The notes: a model not told the origin generated them from the letters alone. A stretch of 64,000 nucleotides of DNA from Craterostigma plantagineum (GCA_027422505.1 JAPQWV010000050.1:1798001-1862000), one strand, 5' to 3'; counted from the stretch's first letter, positions 1 through 13,130 are shown. Program-made: numbers and translations.

Positions 1-263
1 TAAGTTAAACGTAAATACAATATACGAATTATATCAGACAATGCAGTGGCACTATATCCGTATTCAGCGCATGTTAGTCAAATTCGTAACTCAGAGTTAC
101 GATTTAGTAAAACGTAACTATGAGTTACGAAAACACCTATTTTATTAATAGGTTTAAATTTAACCTTTTAACTCATATTAATTAGAAAAACATTATTGTA
201 TTAAAAACCCTTATTATAGTGTTCCTATTTATTTATTAATTTTCAATGTTTTATTCTTGTTGA
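1..263. other. AT-rich left edge, start of duplicated block A
   Basis: No gene is visible. Two short palindromes of the form CGTAACTC/GAGTTACG lie at 85-101 and 113-129. From about 215 the sequence matches the stretch beginning near 43918, so the duplicated block A starts here. Confidence 0.5.
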
Positions 264-271
264 GCCAAACA

Positions 272-1580
272 CATTGTTTTGAAAGGCGTCGGATCGCGTG
301 CTTCGAGGAGCGCGATCGCGTGTTTCTCCAACAAAACGCTCCAACGCATTTTTAATTTCGCGTTTTATTTTTTTCTATCTTCGACGGATATTCCGTCGAA
401 TAAGCTTCGTTTCATTTAGACTATCTTTATCGGTAGATTGCACGACCGGTTTGCAATAAAATTGATCAATTAAATCAGAAAATTAAATAACTCCCACAAC
501 CGGTTGTGACCCAACCCACAACCGGTTGGGACCAACCTGGGACCGGTTGTGCACTGCTCTCGATAAACTGTTTACTGATTTTTTGTAATTTTATGATACA
601 TTTAATTATCTGTTAAAATTTAATTTTTATTTTTTTACCAAAATATATGATTTTTTTCTCTACAAATAGATGCTAATATTGATACATTTGAATCATAATT
701 TTAAATTATTTATTTCACTATCACATTCTGTAATCTATCATAAATTCATATTATTTCTTTCTACAATGACTAAAGTATCTAAATTTTATATCATATAATG
801 TAATCTATTTTTTAAAAATTCAAATACTATTTTAAATAATTCTAAAATAAAATATCATGAGTTGTGTTGGGTTATGATAAAGTTGAAAATTATTGAGGTT
901 GGGTTGAGGTGTAGGTTGTGTATGATGAGAGAGAAATTAATATTTTATCCTGATGACCGGTTGTCTGGGTCATGGATAATTATAGTCTTAGCGATGGTTT
1001 TTCCGTCGGAAAATCCGTCGCAAACTAATATTTAATCTTTTTTATTTAGATTTCTACAGAATAATTAAAGCGTCTTTATTTTGAATAAATTTATATGATA
1101 AAAATACATAAGCATATCCAATTTATTCCTTATTTCATGACGATCATAATGACATACATATCATATATTTTCGATATCAATATAATTTTTGATAGTTATA
1201 AGAATCATTTTAATATGCTTATTTTAGTTGTACTTATAGTAAATTGAAACAAGAATAATTTTTGAATTGATATAACCCTATTTTATTGTTGGGACTGTAT
1301 GAACTTTTTAATATATCATTCATACTTATTTTAATTTTAAATTTAATCAATTATTTGTACCTTATTTTTTATATAATTGAATTTCTAGAGAAAATATTGA
1401 TTATTTATTCTCATAAATACAACAGTGACATAAAAGTGATCATATTTATATTTATTATATATAATTTTTGTATTATATTTAGATTATCCGAAATACTCAC
1501 GCAATGTGCTACGCTATATACGTTGTGCGCTACCGACAGTAAAACGCGACACATTGCGCTATGCGCTTTTTAAAACACTG
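272..1580. mobile_element. Non-autonomous hAT-type DNA transposon
   Basis: The left end (CATTGTTTTGAAAGGCG) and the inverted right end (CAGTGTTTTAAAAAGCG) are imperfect terminal inverted repeats of the CAGTG type seen in plant hAT elements. Flanking 8-bp sequences GCCAAACA (264-271) and CCGAAACA (1581-1588) are a slightly decayed target-site duplication. Copy B of the duplication, near 43980, lacks the 1.3 kb and reads straight through. No transposase is visible; the 95-residue open frame at 1286-1573 is low-complexity and looks spurious. Subterminal repeats of ACCGGTTGTG lie at about 490-555 and again near 957. Confidence 0.8.
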
Positions 1581-1588
1581 CCGAAACA

Positions 1589-3204
1589 ACATTCATGGTC
1601 CATTTAATTATTCTATGAAAGCCTCATCATATTGGGCTAAACTAGTAACATGAATATCTCTTGGATATCATACCCACCACAAATGTAATTAACAAAAACT
1701 TACAATCATCTATACTCAATTGATCTGTCGAGTATTTTCACTATTTTACCTTTAATATTTAAGTTTATTACAATTATATTGTTACTTTTAAATTCTATGT
1801 TTAAATAACATAATTTATAATATTAATATTCAAAAATATATTTGCATATATAATGGATGTGCTAAAATTACAATTTTTTTTTATGGAGGGTATCATGCAT
1901 CTCTATATAACATTTTCGATTGCGCCGCTGTATTAATCTCCTTATGGTATATTAGTATAAGTTAATATATCATTCATTTCGTGTTGCTTTCCTTTTTATT
2001 ATTCTAGTTAGGCTCGTTTATTACATGGAGACATATAACTCATGAAGTCAACCAATTACATGAAAAGACTAGTAACCAATTAAATGAAAGGACTAGTCAA
2101 ACAAAACGAAGAATCAAGATTCCTTCAGAAACATGAAGGACAATGCTGCTTTGTTGGTTCGCATTCTCAGTTCTCACTAAAGTGTAATAATAAATAAAGC
2201 AAAACAAAAAAAAAGACACGATTTGATCATTGATATAGCCTTTGCTTTACTTGTAAGACGTTTCGGTGCATTTCCAAGCAAGATTTCACTACAAAAAGGA
2301 GTCACCCTCGAATCATGGATCTTTGGACTATATGGCGAATAATATTAAATCGGTCATGCCGTGTCACACTAAGAAGAAAAAGGAGTCAAAATGTGGTAAG
2401 TGGATTATGATGCAATATATGTTAAAATAGTATTACTTCCACAAAGCAGCTTCTCTATATAAAAGGAGCCCAATGTTGTCTATGGTTTCAATCCCTCGTC
2501 AGTACCCCCAAATGGGTAAACTATTACATCCTCAATAATTATCATCAACAATTTAGAAAAATTGCTGCAAAAGTATTGCAATAAGGCGTTTCCATGGATC
2601 TTGATGATAGAGAATGGCATTCCTATACATTCATATGCTCTTCTTGAGTTATAGTTTTCTGAGGAGGTACGACGTTCATATTCTCTTACCATTTGTGCTG
2701 ATATATATACATATATATCGATATATTACATTATTTTTCAGAAATCTCATTCGACATTGGAAGAGGCAAACCGGCAAGTCACGAGAAGGCAAAGGGACTC
2801 AAGTTTAGAGTCTTACCCACTATTTGGATTTTCAATTAATTTTGATTAGTGTTGTTGGTTTTATTATATGATTATGTAATAACGTCGTCTAAACAAGTGT
2901 AGTAAAGCAACCCTGTGGAATAAAAATTGCGAATGTCATACACAGATCATATATATCAGCTCAAAAACCTAATTCGGGATAACTTGTAGAAACATAACTT
3001 GCGATAATTGGCCAATGGAGAGTGAAAGAGTATTTGATAAGTGAACTATAGATATCATATTTTGCCCTTTTATTCTGTTTAATATGGCTACGGGCCAACA
3101 TTAGATAGATACTCTACTTGCACTTGCAATTCAGTATAAATACAAAAAAAAAAAAAGAATAAAAAAAACTGAAAATTTTAAACCTTTATTAACAATTGGT
3201 GAAA
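1589..3204. other. Non-coding part of copy A with one exon-like stretch
   Basis: This matches 43985-45549 throughout. No recognised gene. One candidate exon follows a pyrimidine-rich acceptor at 2731-2741: 2742-2849 reads 35 codons and a stop, and the counterpart at 45121-45225 keeps nearly the same peptide before diverging at its end. An upstream open stretch at about 2470-2580 is also shared. No family was recognised; it could be the 3' end of a decayed gene. Confidence 0.4.
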
Positions 3205-3213
3205 AAAAATTTA

Positions 3214-4166
3214 GGCAAATTCCCACTGGTACCCTAGAGATTTTGAGTTTTTCCATTGGTACCCAAAGTTTTTTTCGATTTCCTCTGGTACCCTTGAGGT
3301 TTCGACTTATTCCGGTTGGTACCCAAAACTGGATTTAAAAAACTTAAACTAATCGGAAATTCAAAAATAAAATATTTTTAATTATATAAATAGTATATAG
3401 TGGAAAATAATATAAATATTTTTAAAAATATTTTCCGAAATATTTAAAATAATCATAAATTCAAAAATAAATATTTTTATGAAAAAAATAATTTTAATTA
3501 TAAAAAATAGTACATAATAAAAAAATTTTACTGAAAAAGAAAAAAATGCAGAATTGGAGGAAACACAGAGCAACATCAACAAAAGAAACACGACCCAAAG
3601 AACTCGAAAATAAGAACGAGAGGAGCAGCGAAACACCAAACACAAAAGGAGAAAAAAAAAGTCACCGAAAACTTATAAACTAAATATGCGATGGTTCCTC
3701 CCCATCCTCACCAAGCGGTGAAGAGGGATGGGGGAGATGGACTTGGTACTTGTATCTGGGTCTCCTAGGTAAAGAAATTTCTGAAATGACCGGTTGGTTG
3801 TTTTTTTTTATGGCTAGTTAAAACTAAAATTCAACTATATACTATTTTTTGTAATTAAAATTATTTTTAGTAAAAAAATATTTTATTTTGTTTTTTATTT
3901 ATTATTAATTTTTAGTCTTTTGGAAAATATTTTAAAAATACTTATATAAATTTTTCCAACTAATATACTATTTGTATAATTAAAATTAATATTTTTTACT
4001 TAAAAATATTTTATCTTTGAATTTCTGATTATTTTAAGTATTTTAAATCAGTTTTGGGTACTAACGAGAAAAAAGTTGAAACCTAGAGGGTACCATAGAG
4101 AATCGAAAAAACTTTGGGTACCAATGAAAAAACTCAAAACCTTGAGGGTACCAGTGGGAATTTTCC
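3214..4166. mobile_element. MULE-like long-TIR element (copy A)
   Basis: The ends are inverted copies of each other for well over 100 bp, starting GGCAAATTCCCACTGGTACC at the left and GGAAAATTCCCACTGGTACC on the inverted right end, with repeated GGTACC motifs. A perfect 9-bp target-site duplication AAAAATTTA flanks it (3205-3213 and 4167-4175), which fits Mutator-like elements. No transposase is visible; the middle is AT-rich with one GC-richer stretch at about 3690-3800 that might be captured DNA. The related sequence at 17142-17565 has no insertion here. Confidence 0.88.
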
Positions 4167-4175
4167 AAAAATTTA

Positions 4176-4756
4176 ATTTTGGGCCAAAGACTTCTACCCA
4201 ATAAAAATATAACATGCGTCATGTGTTGTCTTATTTAGTGAAACAAACGTATATGTTTGGAGTGTGATGTAATATGACACGTCATTTTTTGAGTAGAAAT
4301 GGATTATATCGAATTGGGTATGAAGACAAAACCTTAATTTGATTCTTCGTGGATACAAACAATTGCATTCACACAAGAAAAGCTAACCCTTCGAAAATTA
4401 GACACCTTGATTAAAATAAAATATACAATTCAGATATCTATACTCTTATATGAAGAGCTTAAAGGAGTCTAAATATTATCACTTTATCTATCAATTATCT
4501 TACCTTTATCCTTAATACTTCAGTTGTTACAATTTTGTACTAATATATAATTTTACTTTTTAAATAATGTAATTAATAATAATTTAAAATATTCAATAAA
4601 TAGTTGCACTTGCACATATATTGGACGTGCTCACAATAATAGTAAATAAAGAAAATACATGAAACTAATAATATTAATGATTAACGTGGGCAATACTTTA
4701 CAAACAGCTCCCTAACAAAACAAAGCCATTCAATTGAAGTCAAAGTGACATATTAT
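4176..4756. other. 3' flank of the F-box/kelch pseudogene
   Basis: AT-rich spacer shared with 55942-56499 and, for about its first 270 bp, with 17245-17565. No gene or RNA was recognised. Confidence 0.5.
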
Positions 4757-5895
4757 TCACCTAACGACCTCAAAACCCCCAATTCTCCTCAATCACAAAC
4801 CTCTCCAAATCCTCAACGCCGACGTCGGCGCACGTGTACACCAGCCTCTCCCCTATCACGTCTTCACGCGCCACCACGTTTTCCACACGCCACCACCTGC
4901 ACCTCCATCCATTCTCCACAAACTCACACCCCACCACCACCTCCACCGACCACCCAACGCCGTACACATACGCAAAATTCCCAGCAACCCTAATATCGAT
5001 TCCATTGCTGCTGCTATTACAAGAATCGCCGCCACGAGTAATCCTAACGTACTCCGCCGGCATCTCGCCGATCTCACGCTCGACGGAGAAATCATCACCC
5101 AACCGCCATATCTTCACGCGTCGCCGCCCTCCCTCCGACCTGCAAAGCCCGACCAAAATCAGCCCGAACCTCGCCCACCCGATGCAGTACGTCGATACGG
5201 GCCGACCCGGGTCGAGCACGACCCGATCCGACCACGATTTCGAAGCCGGGCGAACCAATAGGCCGAGCCCGTCCTGCCTATCCGCGAGTACGAGCTTGTC
5301 CGTCGTCCGCGCGACGGATAACCAGGTAGACGCCGAGGATTCCCTCAACCCCGCCGGCATGGAGCCGCACGTCTCCCACGCGCGCCGATCAGGTCGTAGA
5401 CCTCCACGGCGAGCGGGTCGCCCTCGAAATCGCAGCCGCCTCCGGCGACGACGATATATTCGGAACCCACGCGCGCCACGACGGGGCCGCGCGCCACAAC
5501 GCGGGGCGGGTCGACGTGGTGCCACGTGGCGTTCAGCGGGTCGGCGGAGAAGCTGAGCTTCGATGGCGTGAGCTCGTACATGAAGCTGGAGTGGGAAGAT
5601 ATGACGGCGGCGGAGGACGGCTTGGCCGGCGCGTTTATTCCGAGCCAGGCGGTTGGAGCGAGGGTCGTAGGCGCGTGTCTTGATGCGGTATGGGAAGCGC
5701 GTGGACTGGGAGTGGAGGAACAGCCACGGCTTGGGCCTATTGCGGTGGTGGAGGGTGGAGAAACGGCGTCGTTCCATTGCCGGGACACGTGGCGGGCGAA
5801 GACTAGGTCGACCAGCGGCGCGTGTGAGAGAATCGTCTCTAATATGTCGTCGTTGATATGCGATGGCTGGTTTGTGAATATTCCTCTGTGGCCAT
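4757..5895 (-). pseudogene. F-box/kelch protein pseudogene (copy A)
   Basis: This is the partner of the intact gene at 56500-57642. The start ATG at 5893-5895 and the first codons are kept, but a one-base deletion after about 11 codons (AGCCATCGC here against AGCCAATCGC) leads to an early stop. More one-base indels follow, so the kelch part is spread over several frames: the frame at 5777-4770 carries the C-terminal third and another at 5788-5345 carries the middle. The gene is very GC-rich against its surroundings, as is the intact copy. It could still be expressed as RNA because its TATA-like region (about 5959-5968) remains. Since many changes are single-base indels, low local assembly quality is an alternative to true decay. 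Confidence 0.85.
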
Positions 5896-6053
5896 TTTTT
5901 CTTTCTGATTCAAATGTGATTATGGTTGATTTAATTTTCTTTAAGTGGGGATTGAATTTCTATTTATAGAGTAACATGGGTGGACCAATTACATTTTATA
6001 TCTGTAATGTAACCCAATGAACAAATTAGTTGAAATTTTTTAAGTGTGTGAAC

Positions 6054-6669
6054 TGTTGGGAATGGTGGTGGGCCCCGCGGTGGTCAGTGGGCCCCGCAGC
6101 GGAACAGGTCCCGATTTGGCTCGGTACGACGATCGGGAGAAGTGGGACCCACGGGGTAAATTTGATGGGACCCCGCACAATAACTACCACGGTAAAAATA
6201 AAATTTACCGTAAGGTAAGAAAAAAAACACCAGAACTTTAACGTGGAAAACCCTCTGTTAACAAGAGGGAAAAACCACGGCCGAGTCGGCAAAATCTTCA
6301 CTATAGTAAAAATTACAACCCTCGAATTTTTACTATCTCACTTTTACCACTCGTGTTTACCTCACACCTCTCTGTGGATGTGGAACCCTATCAGTTTCTA
6401 CCTGAACTGATAACCTCACAATTCACTCGAACTACTTCTCTCTATATATAGTAAAACTCGAATGAGCTTGTGATTGTAATAACTGAAGAATCCTCAGCCT
6501 ATTTATAGATGTCTTCAGCTCTTCTGGACCACTCGAAACGGGTGGACAGGAATCCGCCGCGTCGCCCTTCAATATAAACCTTTCATTAAAATAATATTAT
6601 AATATAATATTATTATTTTTTTTCTTTCTTCAACGTTGGTGGCGTCCTTTTTGGATGGCTGGACTAACA
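6054..6669 (-). repeat. LTR (3' LTR in element sense) of copia element 1
   Basis: Begins TGTTGGGAATGG and ends GGACTAACA on the plus strand. It differs from the partner at 10757-11368 mostly by one-base homopolymer indels, such as GGGCCCCGC against GGGCCCGC. Confidence 0.93.
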
Positions 6670-6720
6670 ATTCTCCCCCTCCAGCCTCATTCATTTTTGC
6701 GGGGAAGATCTCCTACCGCC

Positions 6721-9700
6721 TCAGCGGATAGCCCATGCCGGCTGCCCGGCGCAGAACTCAGTCTTCTCCTTGGGAATCACCTTCGTCAGAATGTCCGCAA
6801 CATTCTGATCTGTGTGGATCTTCTGCAGCTTGAACGCTTTCTCCTCAATAGCCAGTCTGAGCCAGTGATAACGAACGTTGATGTGTTTCGTCCTCGAATG
6901 ATACATAGTATTCTTGCTCAAGTCCAAAGCACTTTGACTATCGCAAAATATTATGTATTCCTCCTGCTGAATTCCCAACTCCTGAAGAAATCTCTTCAAC
7001 CAGAGCATCTCCTTTCCAGCTTCAGTTGCTGCAACATACTCCGCTTCAGTAGTTGATAAAGAAACATATTTCTGTAACCTCGACTGCCATGAGATAGCTC
7101 CCCCTGAGAATGTAAATATGTATCCCGACGTCGACTTTCTGCTGTCGAGATCTACGGCCATATCAGCATCCGTATAGCCTGTAAGAAAACATTACCACTT
7201 CCAAACGTTAGGCATAATTTGGAAGTTCCTCTCAGATACCTCATGATCCACTTCACTGCTTCCCAATGTGACTTCACGGGATTCGATAAAAACCAACTCA
7301 CAACGCCAACTGCGTGAGCGATATCTGGTCTCGTACACACATGGCGTACATCAAACTTCCGACTGCCGATGAATATGGAACATCTGGGACATCTTCTCCG
7401 TCTTCTGTTGTTGATGGATCGGATTTCTTCGCAACTGAAAGTGCGCGGCAAGTGGCGTGCTAACTGGCTTAGCATCCTTCATATTGAACCTCTCTAGAAC
7501 TCGTTCAATATAGCGCTCCTGGGATAACCACAGTTTCCCAGCTTTCGATCTCGGGAATCTCCATTCGAGAATTCGCTTTGGCCGAACCCCAAATCCTTCA
7601 TGTCAACGTCTTTGACAAATCTTTCTTAACCTGCTAATCATCTCTGCATCTTGTCCGACAATTAGCATATCATCAACATACAGGAGAAGAACGATAAATT
7701 TACCGTTAGAGTATCTCCGGACGTAAACACATGGATCTGCATCTGTTCTCTTGAACCCCTGATGCACCATGAAAGAATCAAACTTCTTGTACCACTGCCG
7801 TGGAGCTTGTTTCAGACCGTACAAGCTTTTCTTCAACCGGCAGACCATGTCCTCTTTACCTCTAACCTCGAACCCTTCTGGTTGTTCCATGTATATCTCC
7901 TCATCAAGATCACCATGCAAGAATGCGGTCTTCACGTCGAGTTGCTCCAAGTGAAGATCATAGTAGCAGCTAGTCCCAGTATGACTCTGATTGAACTCAT
8001 CTTCACAACGGTGAAAATATCGTCAAAGTCGATCCCCTTCCTCTGAGTGAACCTTTGACCACTAATCGAGCCTTGTACCTGACCAGCTTGCCATCATCCT
8101 TCTTCAATTTGTACACCCATTTGTTCTTGAGTGTCTTCTTTCCTTTCGGCAATCGAACTAACTCGTACGTATCATTCTTCTTCAGAGAATCCATCTCCTC
8201 TTGCATGGCCTTTGTCCAACAATCTTTGTCCCTACAAGATTGTACCTCCTGAAAGCTCTCTGGCTCCCCCTCGTCAGTAATCAAAATATAATCAGAACTC
8301 GGATACCTCGTAGATGGTTGGCGTTCCTAGTTGACCTTCTCAGCTGAGGGATCAACTGCTTCTTGCACATCTGAAGGCTCCCCCTGCTCAGTACCTTCAG
8401 TGTGTTCATCTACGACAGGTTCATCATCATCAATGGCTGGCTCTTCTGGTTCAGGTTCTGATTGCTTGCATTCCTTCCTCCGTGGCACCGTCATATGGAA
8501 TGCTGACTGGTGTATTGTCTACACCGCCACCTGTGGTTTTGTCACATCCACGTCTGAGTCGCCCATGACCTCATGCTCATGGAATACTACGTCGCGACTT
8601 CGAACAGTCTCTCTTCTTTGGATCCCAAAGTCTGTAGCCGAACTCCTCGTCTCCGTACCCAACAAAGATGCAAGGATTCGATTTATCATCGAGCTTCGAT
8701 CTTTGTTCCTTCGGCACATGCATGAACGCCTTGCAGCCAAACACTCTCAAATGCGAATATGAGATGTCTCTACCGGTCCACACCTTCTCTGGAATATCGA
8801 AATCCAACGCCGATGAAGGTAGTCGGTTGATAAGATAGACTGCATGTTGACAGCTTCCCCCCAAATGACTTAGATAGATTAGCCATCTTGAGCATCGCTC
8901 GGACTCTCTCCATAATTGTCCGATTCATTCTCTCAGCGACACCATTTTGCTGAGAGTACCAGGAACTGTCTTCTCATGCCTAATGCCATGCTTCGTGGAA
9001 TAATCTCTGAACTCCCTAGAGATGTATTCACCACCATTATCTGTGCGTAGACACTTTTAGCGGCATTCCCGTTTCTCTTTCACCATCGCATGGAACTTCT
9101 TGAAATAGTAGAACACCTGGTCCTTCGTCCGCAACAGATATACCCAGGTCTTGCGAGGCGCATCATCAATGAAGGTCAGAAAATATTTACTGCCTCCCAG
9201 AGATTCGCTTCCATGGGTCCGCATACGTCAGAGTGTACCAACTCCAACTTCTTCATTCGCCTGGTTAAGTTCTTCGCGAATGAAACTCTATGTTGCTTCT
9301 CAAATAAACAGTGATCGCAGGGTTTAGCGCTTTCTGCTTGGCTACTGGTATGAGGGACCTTTAACCAAGACATTCAACCCCTTCTCTCCTACGTGTGCCA
9401 GCCGTCTGTGCCACAAATTTGGAGAAGCATCATCTTCAACTGCATTTAGTTGGTTAGCACATATCGTCGCGTGCATATTGTACAGCGAGCAGCATAGCTT
9501 TCCTCTCGCTACCACCAATGATCCCTTGGTGAGTTTCCAGTTGCTATTCGCCATCTCATTATAGTATCCTTCGTTGTCCAGCACCTTCACAGAAATTAGG
9601 TTGAGACGCAGGTCTGGAATATGCGCACATCTTTCAACCGTAATGTGCACCCTACGCTCGTCTGGATACAGATATCACCGATCCCCACTATTTTAGAAAC

Positions 9701-9780
9701 ATTTGTTGCCCATCTTGGTAGTGCCAAAGTTTCCCGCCTTGTATGTGGAGAAGTATTCACGCCTTGGAACACAATGGTAG
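6721..9780 (-). pseudogene. Copia pol (PR-INT-RT-RNase H), multiply frameshifted
   Basis: Read on the minus strand, the domains come in copia order. A protease-like stretch near 9780-9700 still shows WVVDS, but the next catalytic-loop residues are changed. The GAG-pre-integrase motif LWHRRLAHVG lies near 9410 and the integrase zinc part CDHCLFEK near 9310. Integrase core remnants occupy 8864-8577. Reverse transcriptase lies at 8284-7603, with WVYKLKKDDG, LDVKTAFLHGDL and the YVDD box near 7680. RNase H lies at 7475-6721, with DSRKSTSGY, STTEAEYVAA and ADILTK. At least six frame changes separate these pieces, so no polyprotein can be made. The exact copia clade is not certain; a Tork-like lineage is possible. 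Confidence 0.9.
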
Positions 9781-9844
9781 GGAGGCACAGAGTCCACTAC
9801 CCATTCGGTGCTTGCATCCGCAATATGACACCAGTCTGCTTCAT

Positions 9845-10651
9845 TCACCAGAGTAACCTCTCCACCAACGTTGGAGGCGATTGCAGACGTGTTCTTGTCA
9901 TCATCTTGTTTCTGTTTTCTGTGAGAAGCCTACAGTTTCTTTGTAAGTGGCCAGTTTTTCCACAATGGTAGCACTTCCTCATCTCCCTGGACTTGGATCT
10001 ATCTTTCGACTTGTCGAATCCTTTTGGTCCTCTACTCTTGCTCCGACCCCTATTCTCCATAACAAGGGCCTGATTTCCCGTACTGGTACTGGCGGATCCT
10101 TCCGTCGCAGCTCTTCATTGTAGAGTTCTGTTTTTCACCATCTCCATCGTGACTTTACACTTGGTGCGGAGTTAGTGAGCGATACCACCAATGTATCCCA
10201 GCTATCAGGTAGAGATCCAGTAGTAGACATGCTTGTAGCTCATCATCAAGGACTAGACCGGCACTTGTGAGTTGAGTTACCAGCCCTTCAAAGTCATTTA
10301 GATGTTCAGCAACTGATCGTCCCTCGTTCAGCTTCACATTCATGAGTTTTAGCATCATGAATACTTGCTTAGCGCATTCGTCACCTCGTAATACCCTCCA
10401 ATTCGTCCAGAGTTTTGTAGGGGTCTGTCTCATTTCGGACGTGGTTGTAGAGGCTAATGTCCACCCATTGGCGGATCACAGCTAGCGTCTTTCTTTGACA
10501 ATTCTTCATTGGTCAGCTTCCCGTCTTCGGGCATCTTGCCTTCATTTTCGATGGTTCATGGAGGTCTTTGCAATAAAGAAATCCTCATCCTTGATTTCCA
10601 TATGGAGTAATTTGTTACTGTCAGCTTGATCATCCCTCCGTCGTTCTCCAT
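9845..10651 (-). pseudogene. Copia gag, frameshifted
   Basis: The likely start is at 10651, opening MENDGG and then a TNYSIWKSRM-like stretch typical of copia gag N-termini. The UBN2-type central part lies at 10433-10155, and a CCHC zinc knuckle (CYHCGKTGHLQRNC) near 9960. These fall in different frames, so the gene is broken. Role in the family: capsid-like particle formation and RNA packaging. Confidence 0.8.
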
Positions 10652-10756
10652 GACGTCAAAATATCAGCAAACCTACTAGTACCTTTTCTGATGTGGAAGA
10701 TCAGTCAAAGCTGAACCACATAGCATACTCCGAATACTATCAGGCTCTGATACCAC

Positions 10757-11368
10757 TGTTGGGAATGGTGGTGGGCCCGCGGTGGTCAGTGGGGCCCCGC
10801 AGCGGAACAGTCCCGGTTTGGCTCGGTACGACGATCGGGAGAAGTGGGACCCACGGGTAAATTGAGGGACCCGCACAGGTAACTACCACGGTAAAAATAA
10901 AATTTACACGTAAGGTTAAGAAAAAAACACCAGAACTTTAAACGTGGAAAACCCTCTGTTAACAAAGAGGGAAAAGACCACGCCGAGTCGGCAAAATCTT
11001 CACTATAGTAAAAATTACAACCTCGAATTTTTACTATCTCACTTTTACCACTCGGTTTACCTCACACCTCTCTGTGGATGTGGAACCCTATCAGTTTCTA
11101 CCTGAACTGATAACCTCACAATTCACTCGAACTACTTCTCTCTATATATAGTAAAACTCGAATGAGCTTTGATTGTAATAACTGAAGAATCCTCAGCCTA
11201 TTTATAGATGTCTTCAGCTCTCTGGACCACTCGAAAACGGGTGGACAGGAAATCCGCCGCGTCGCCCTTCAATATAAACTTTCATTAAAATAATATTATA
11301 ATATAATATTATTTATTTTTTTTTCTTCTTCAACGTTGGTGGGCGCTTTTTGGATGGCTGGACTAACA
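10757..11368 (-). repeat. LTR (5' LTR in element sense) of copia element 1
   Basis: Direct repeat of 6054-6669, with the same TG and CA ends. The primer binding site complement lies just inside it at 10744-10755. Confidence 0.93.
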
Positions 11369-11373
11369 TGAAC

Positions 11374-13130
11374 AATATTTTGTAACACAAAGTTTTTCTT
11401 CTAAATATTAGAAATCATACCTAACATTGTGCTAGCATTTTTATGCTTGTTGTGGTATAGCTATAGTTAGAGATCAAGTTAGTCGAGATCGAAGAAAGAG
11501 TTCATGAGCTCGTCATGTTGATTAATAATATTATTTAATTTTTTTTATATTCTCGAGATCGAGATTAATTTTTCGTAATGACGGGGATTATAAATTATAT
11601 ATTGCTATTTGATAAATGATGGAACATTGTGAAACGTTGTTGAATGTTGAGAAATCGAAAATCTAGCGAACCCATTAAGAAAACAGCTAAAATCTTTAAA
11701 ACGTGAGCTTCAATTTCTAAAACAAAATGAAGAATCCAACCATTGAATATTCAATTTTTGGTCACAAAATGGATAGAGAATAATAAGTATACCAACCAAC
11801 TGCGGATAACCATAATCAAATATCCAAATGTGAAATAGACATTAATTGAAATTAAACCACAATTCTAATTTCATGGAAATATCTCTGGTTAATAAACTCT
11901 TTCGTCTGGATTTGCTTTTCTTCTAATTTATTTATGTCCACCAGTGTGGGACATTTTAATTATGCAATAAATAGGATAAAAGGCTCCATCTGCATTAAAC
12001 AATTGTACGATTTTTTTTGCCATCCAAATTCACGTATTCCATTATGAATAAGTCTGCAGCTGCTCTATCGAAGTCATATTTAATTTAAATTTGGTGGCAT
12101 GTATAGTCGTATATTTATAACTTACCAAATTATATTTTGTAATTTATATTTTCAATTATGATTTCTAACACGTTCATTATGGTAGTAATTTTTATTGGTA
12201 GCGGCGGAGGGGATTTGGGAATGAAAAATGTAAGAAAAAAAGTTATACAATAAATATAATTTAATCTAAAAATTAATTAAAAAGGTTATTAGAAGAATTA
12301 GAAAATGATGCATGACTTTCATAGATAGTAGTAATAGTCTATTTGAAAATGAAGCACAAAGGACGAATTAAAAAGCTACGATAGTCGGCCAACTTAAAAT
12401 ATAAATTGTTGAATAGTAAACCACACACAAAATTATGCCAACTACGTGACAAAAAAAATAAAGTATAAGACGTAAGAAAGCCGTAAGCGTTGAAATGCAA
12501 ATTATTGATAATAGTTGGTTCTTGTACTAACTGTCTATTGTCAATTTGTGTAGTGACTATTGTTTCTTTGACTAAATGTCACATAACATAATTATCAGAA
12601 AGCTCTGTTATTCCTTGAAGGTCTTGGGGTTGAGTTTGGGCTTACAGTCATTTGAGTTGTTTGGGCTACCATGATCTTAAAATCTTTCTAAATTCTTTAT
12701 AAATTTTTGGATTCTTAATGGTCTCTTATCTTTTTAAGCTATAATTGCTTGGTAAATATAGGATTTCGACATTTGAATTTTGGCATCAGTTTTTTGTAAC
12801 GTGGTATTTTTATTATAATAATTATTATTATATGATCTTTTATATTAAGGGTGAGAGGTGACAATAAAATGTCAATTTAGACTGTCAATTAGGTTCTTTT
12901 AAAAAAAATATAAAATTAAAAACTTAACATACTATTTTTTACTGTAAATTCGCAATATATAAATTTTATACTATCTCATTACCCTTTTCTAAATGAATAC
13001 CATTAAATTTATTTGATAATAAATCATAGTTGTCCTATATATACTAATTACATTTTAGATACATACGCACACACATTTAAGTCTGCAAAAAATACTATTT
13101 ATATTGTTGTTGTTATTATTATTGTTATTA
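11374..13130. other. Non-coding flank of copy A
   Basis: AT-rich sequence that follows the block-B stretch from about 57840. It lacks the 256-bp Helitron found there at 58609-58864 and the extra ~490 bp at 59207-59695. No gene is visible. Confidence 0.55.

Larger units (their letters stand above)
6054..11368 (-). mobile_element. Ty1/copia LTR retrotransposon, degenerate
   Basis: Two direct repeats of 616 and 612 bp, each starting TGTTGGG and ending TAACA, bound the element. A 5-bp target-site duplication TGAAC sits at 6049-6053 and 11369-11373. Beside the right LTR, 10744-10755 is the complement of TGGTATCAGAGC, the initiator-tRNA-Met primer site; beside the left LTR is a purine-rich tract on the minus strand (AGGGGGAGAAT). 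Both place the coding strand as minus. Gag and pol are present but broken in many frames. Copy B has no insertion at this position. A related solo LTR lies at 24756-25383. Confidence 0.95.

Noticed and set aside
1286..1573. A 95-residue gene in the hAT element
   Set aside because: Low-complexity Ile/Leu/Tyr composition, no motif, and its end runs into the terminal inverted repeat.
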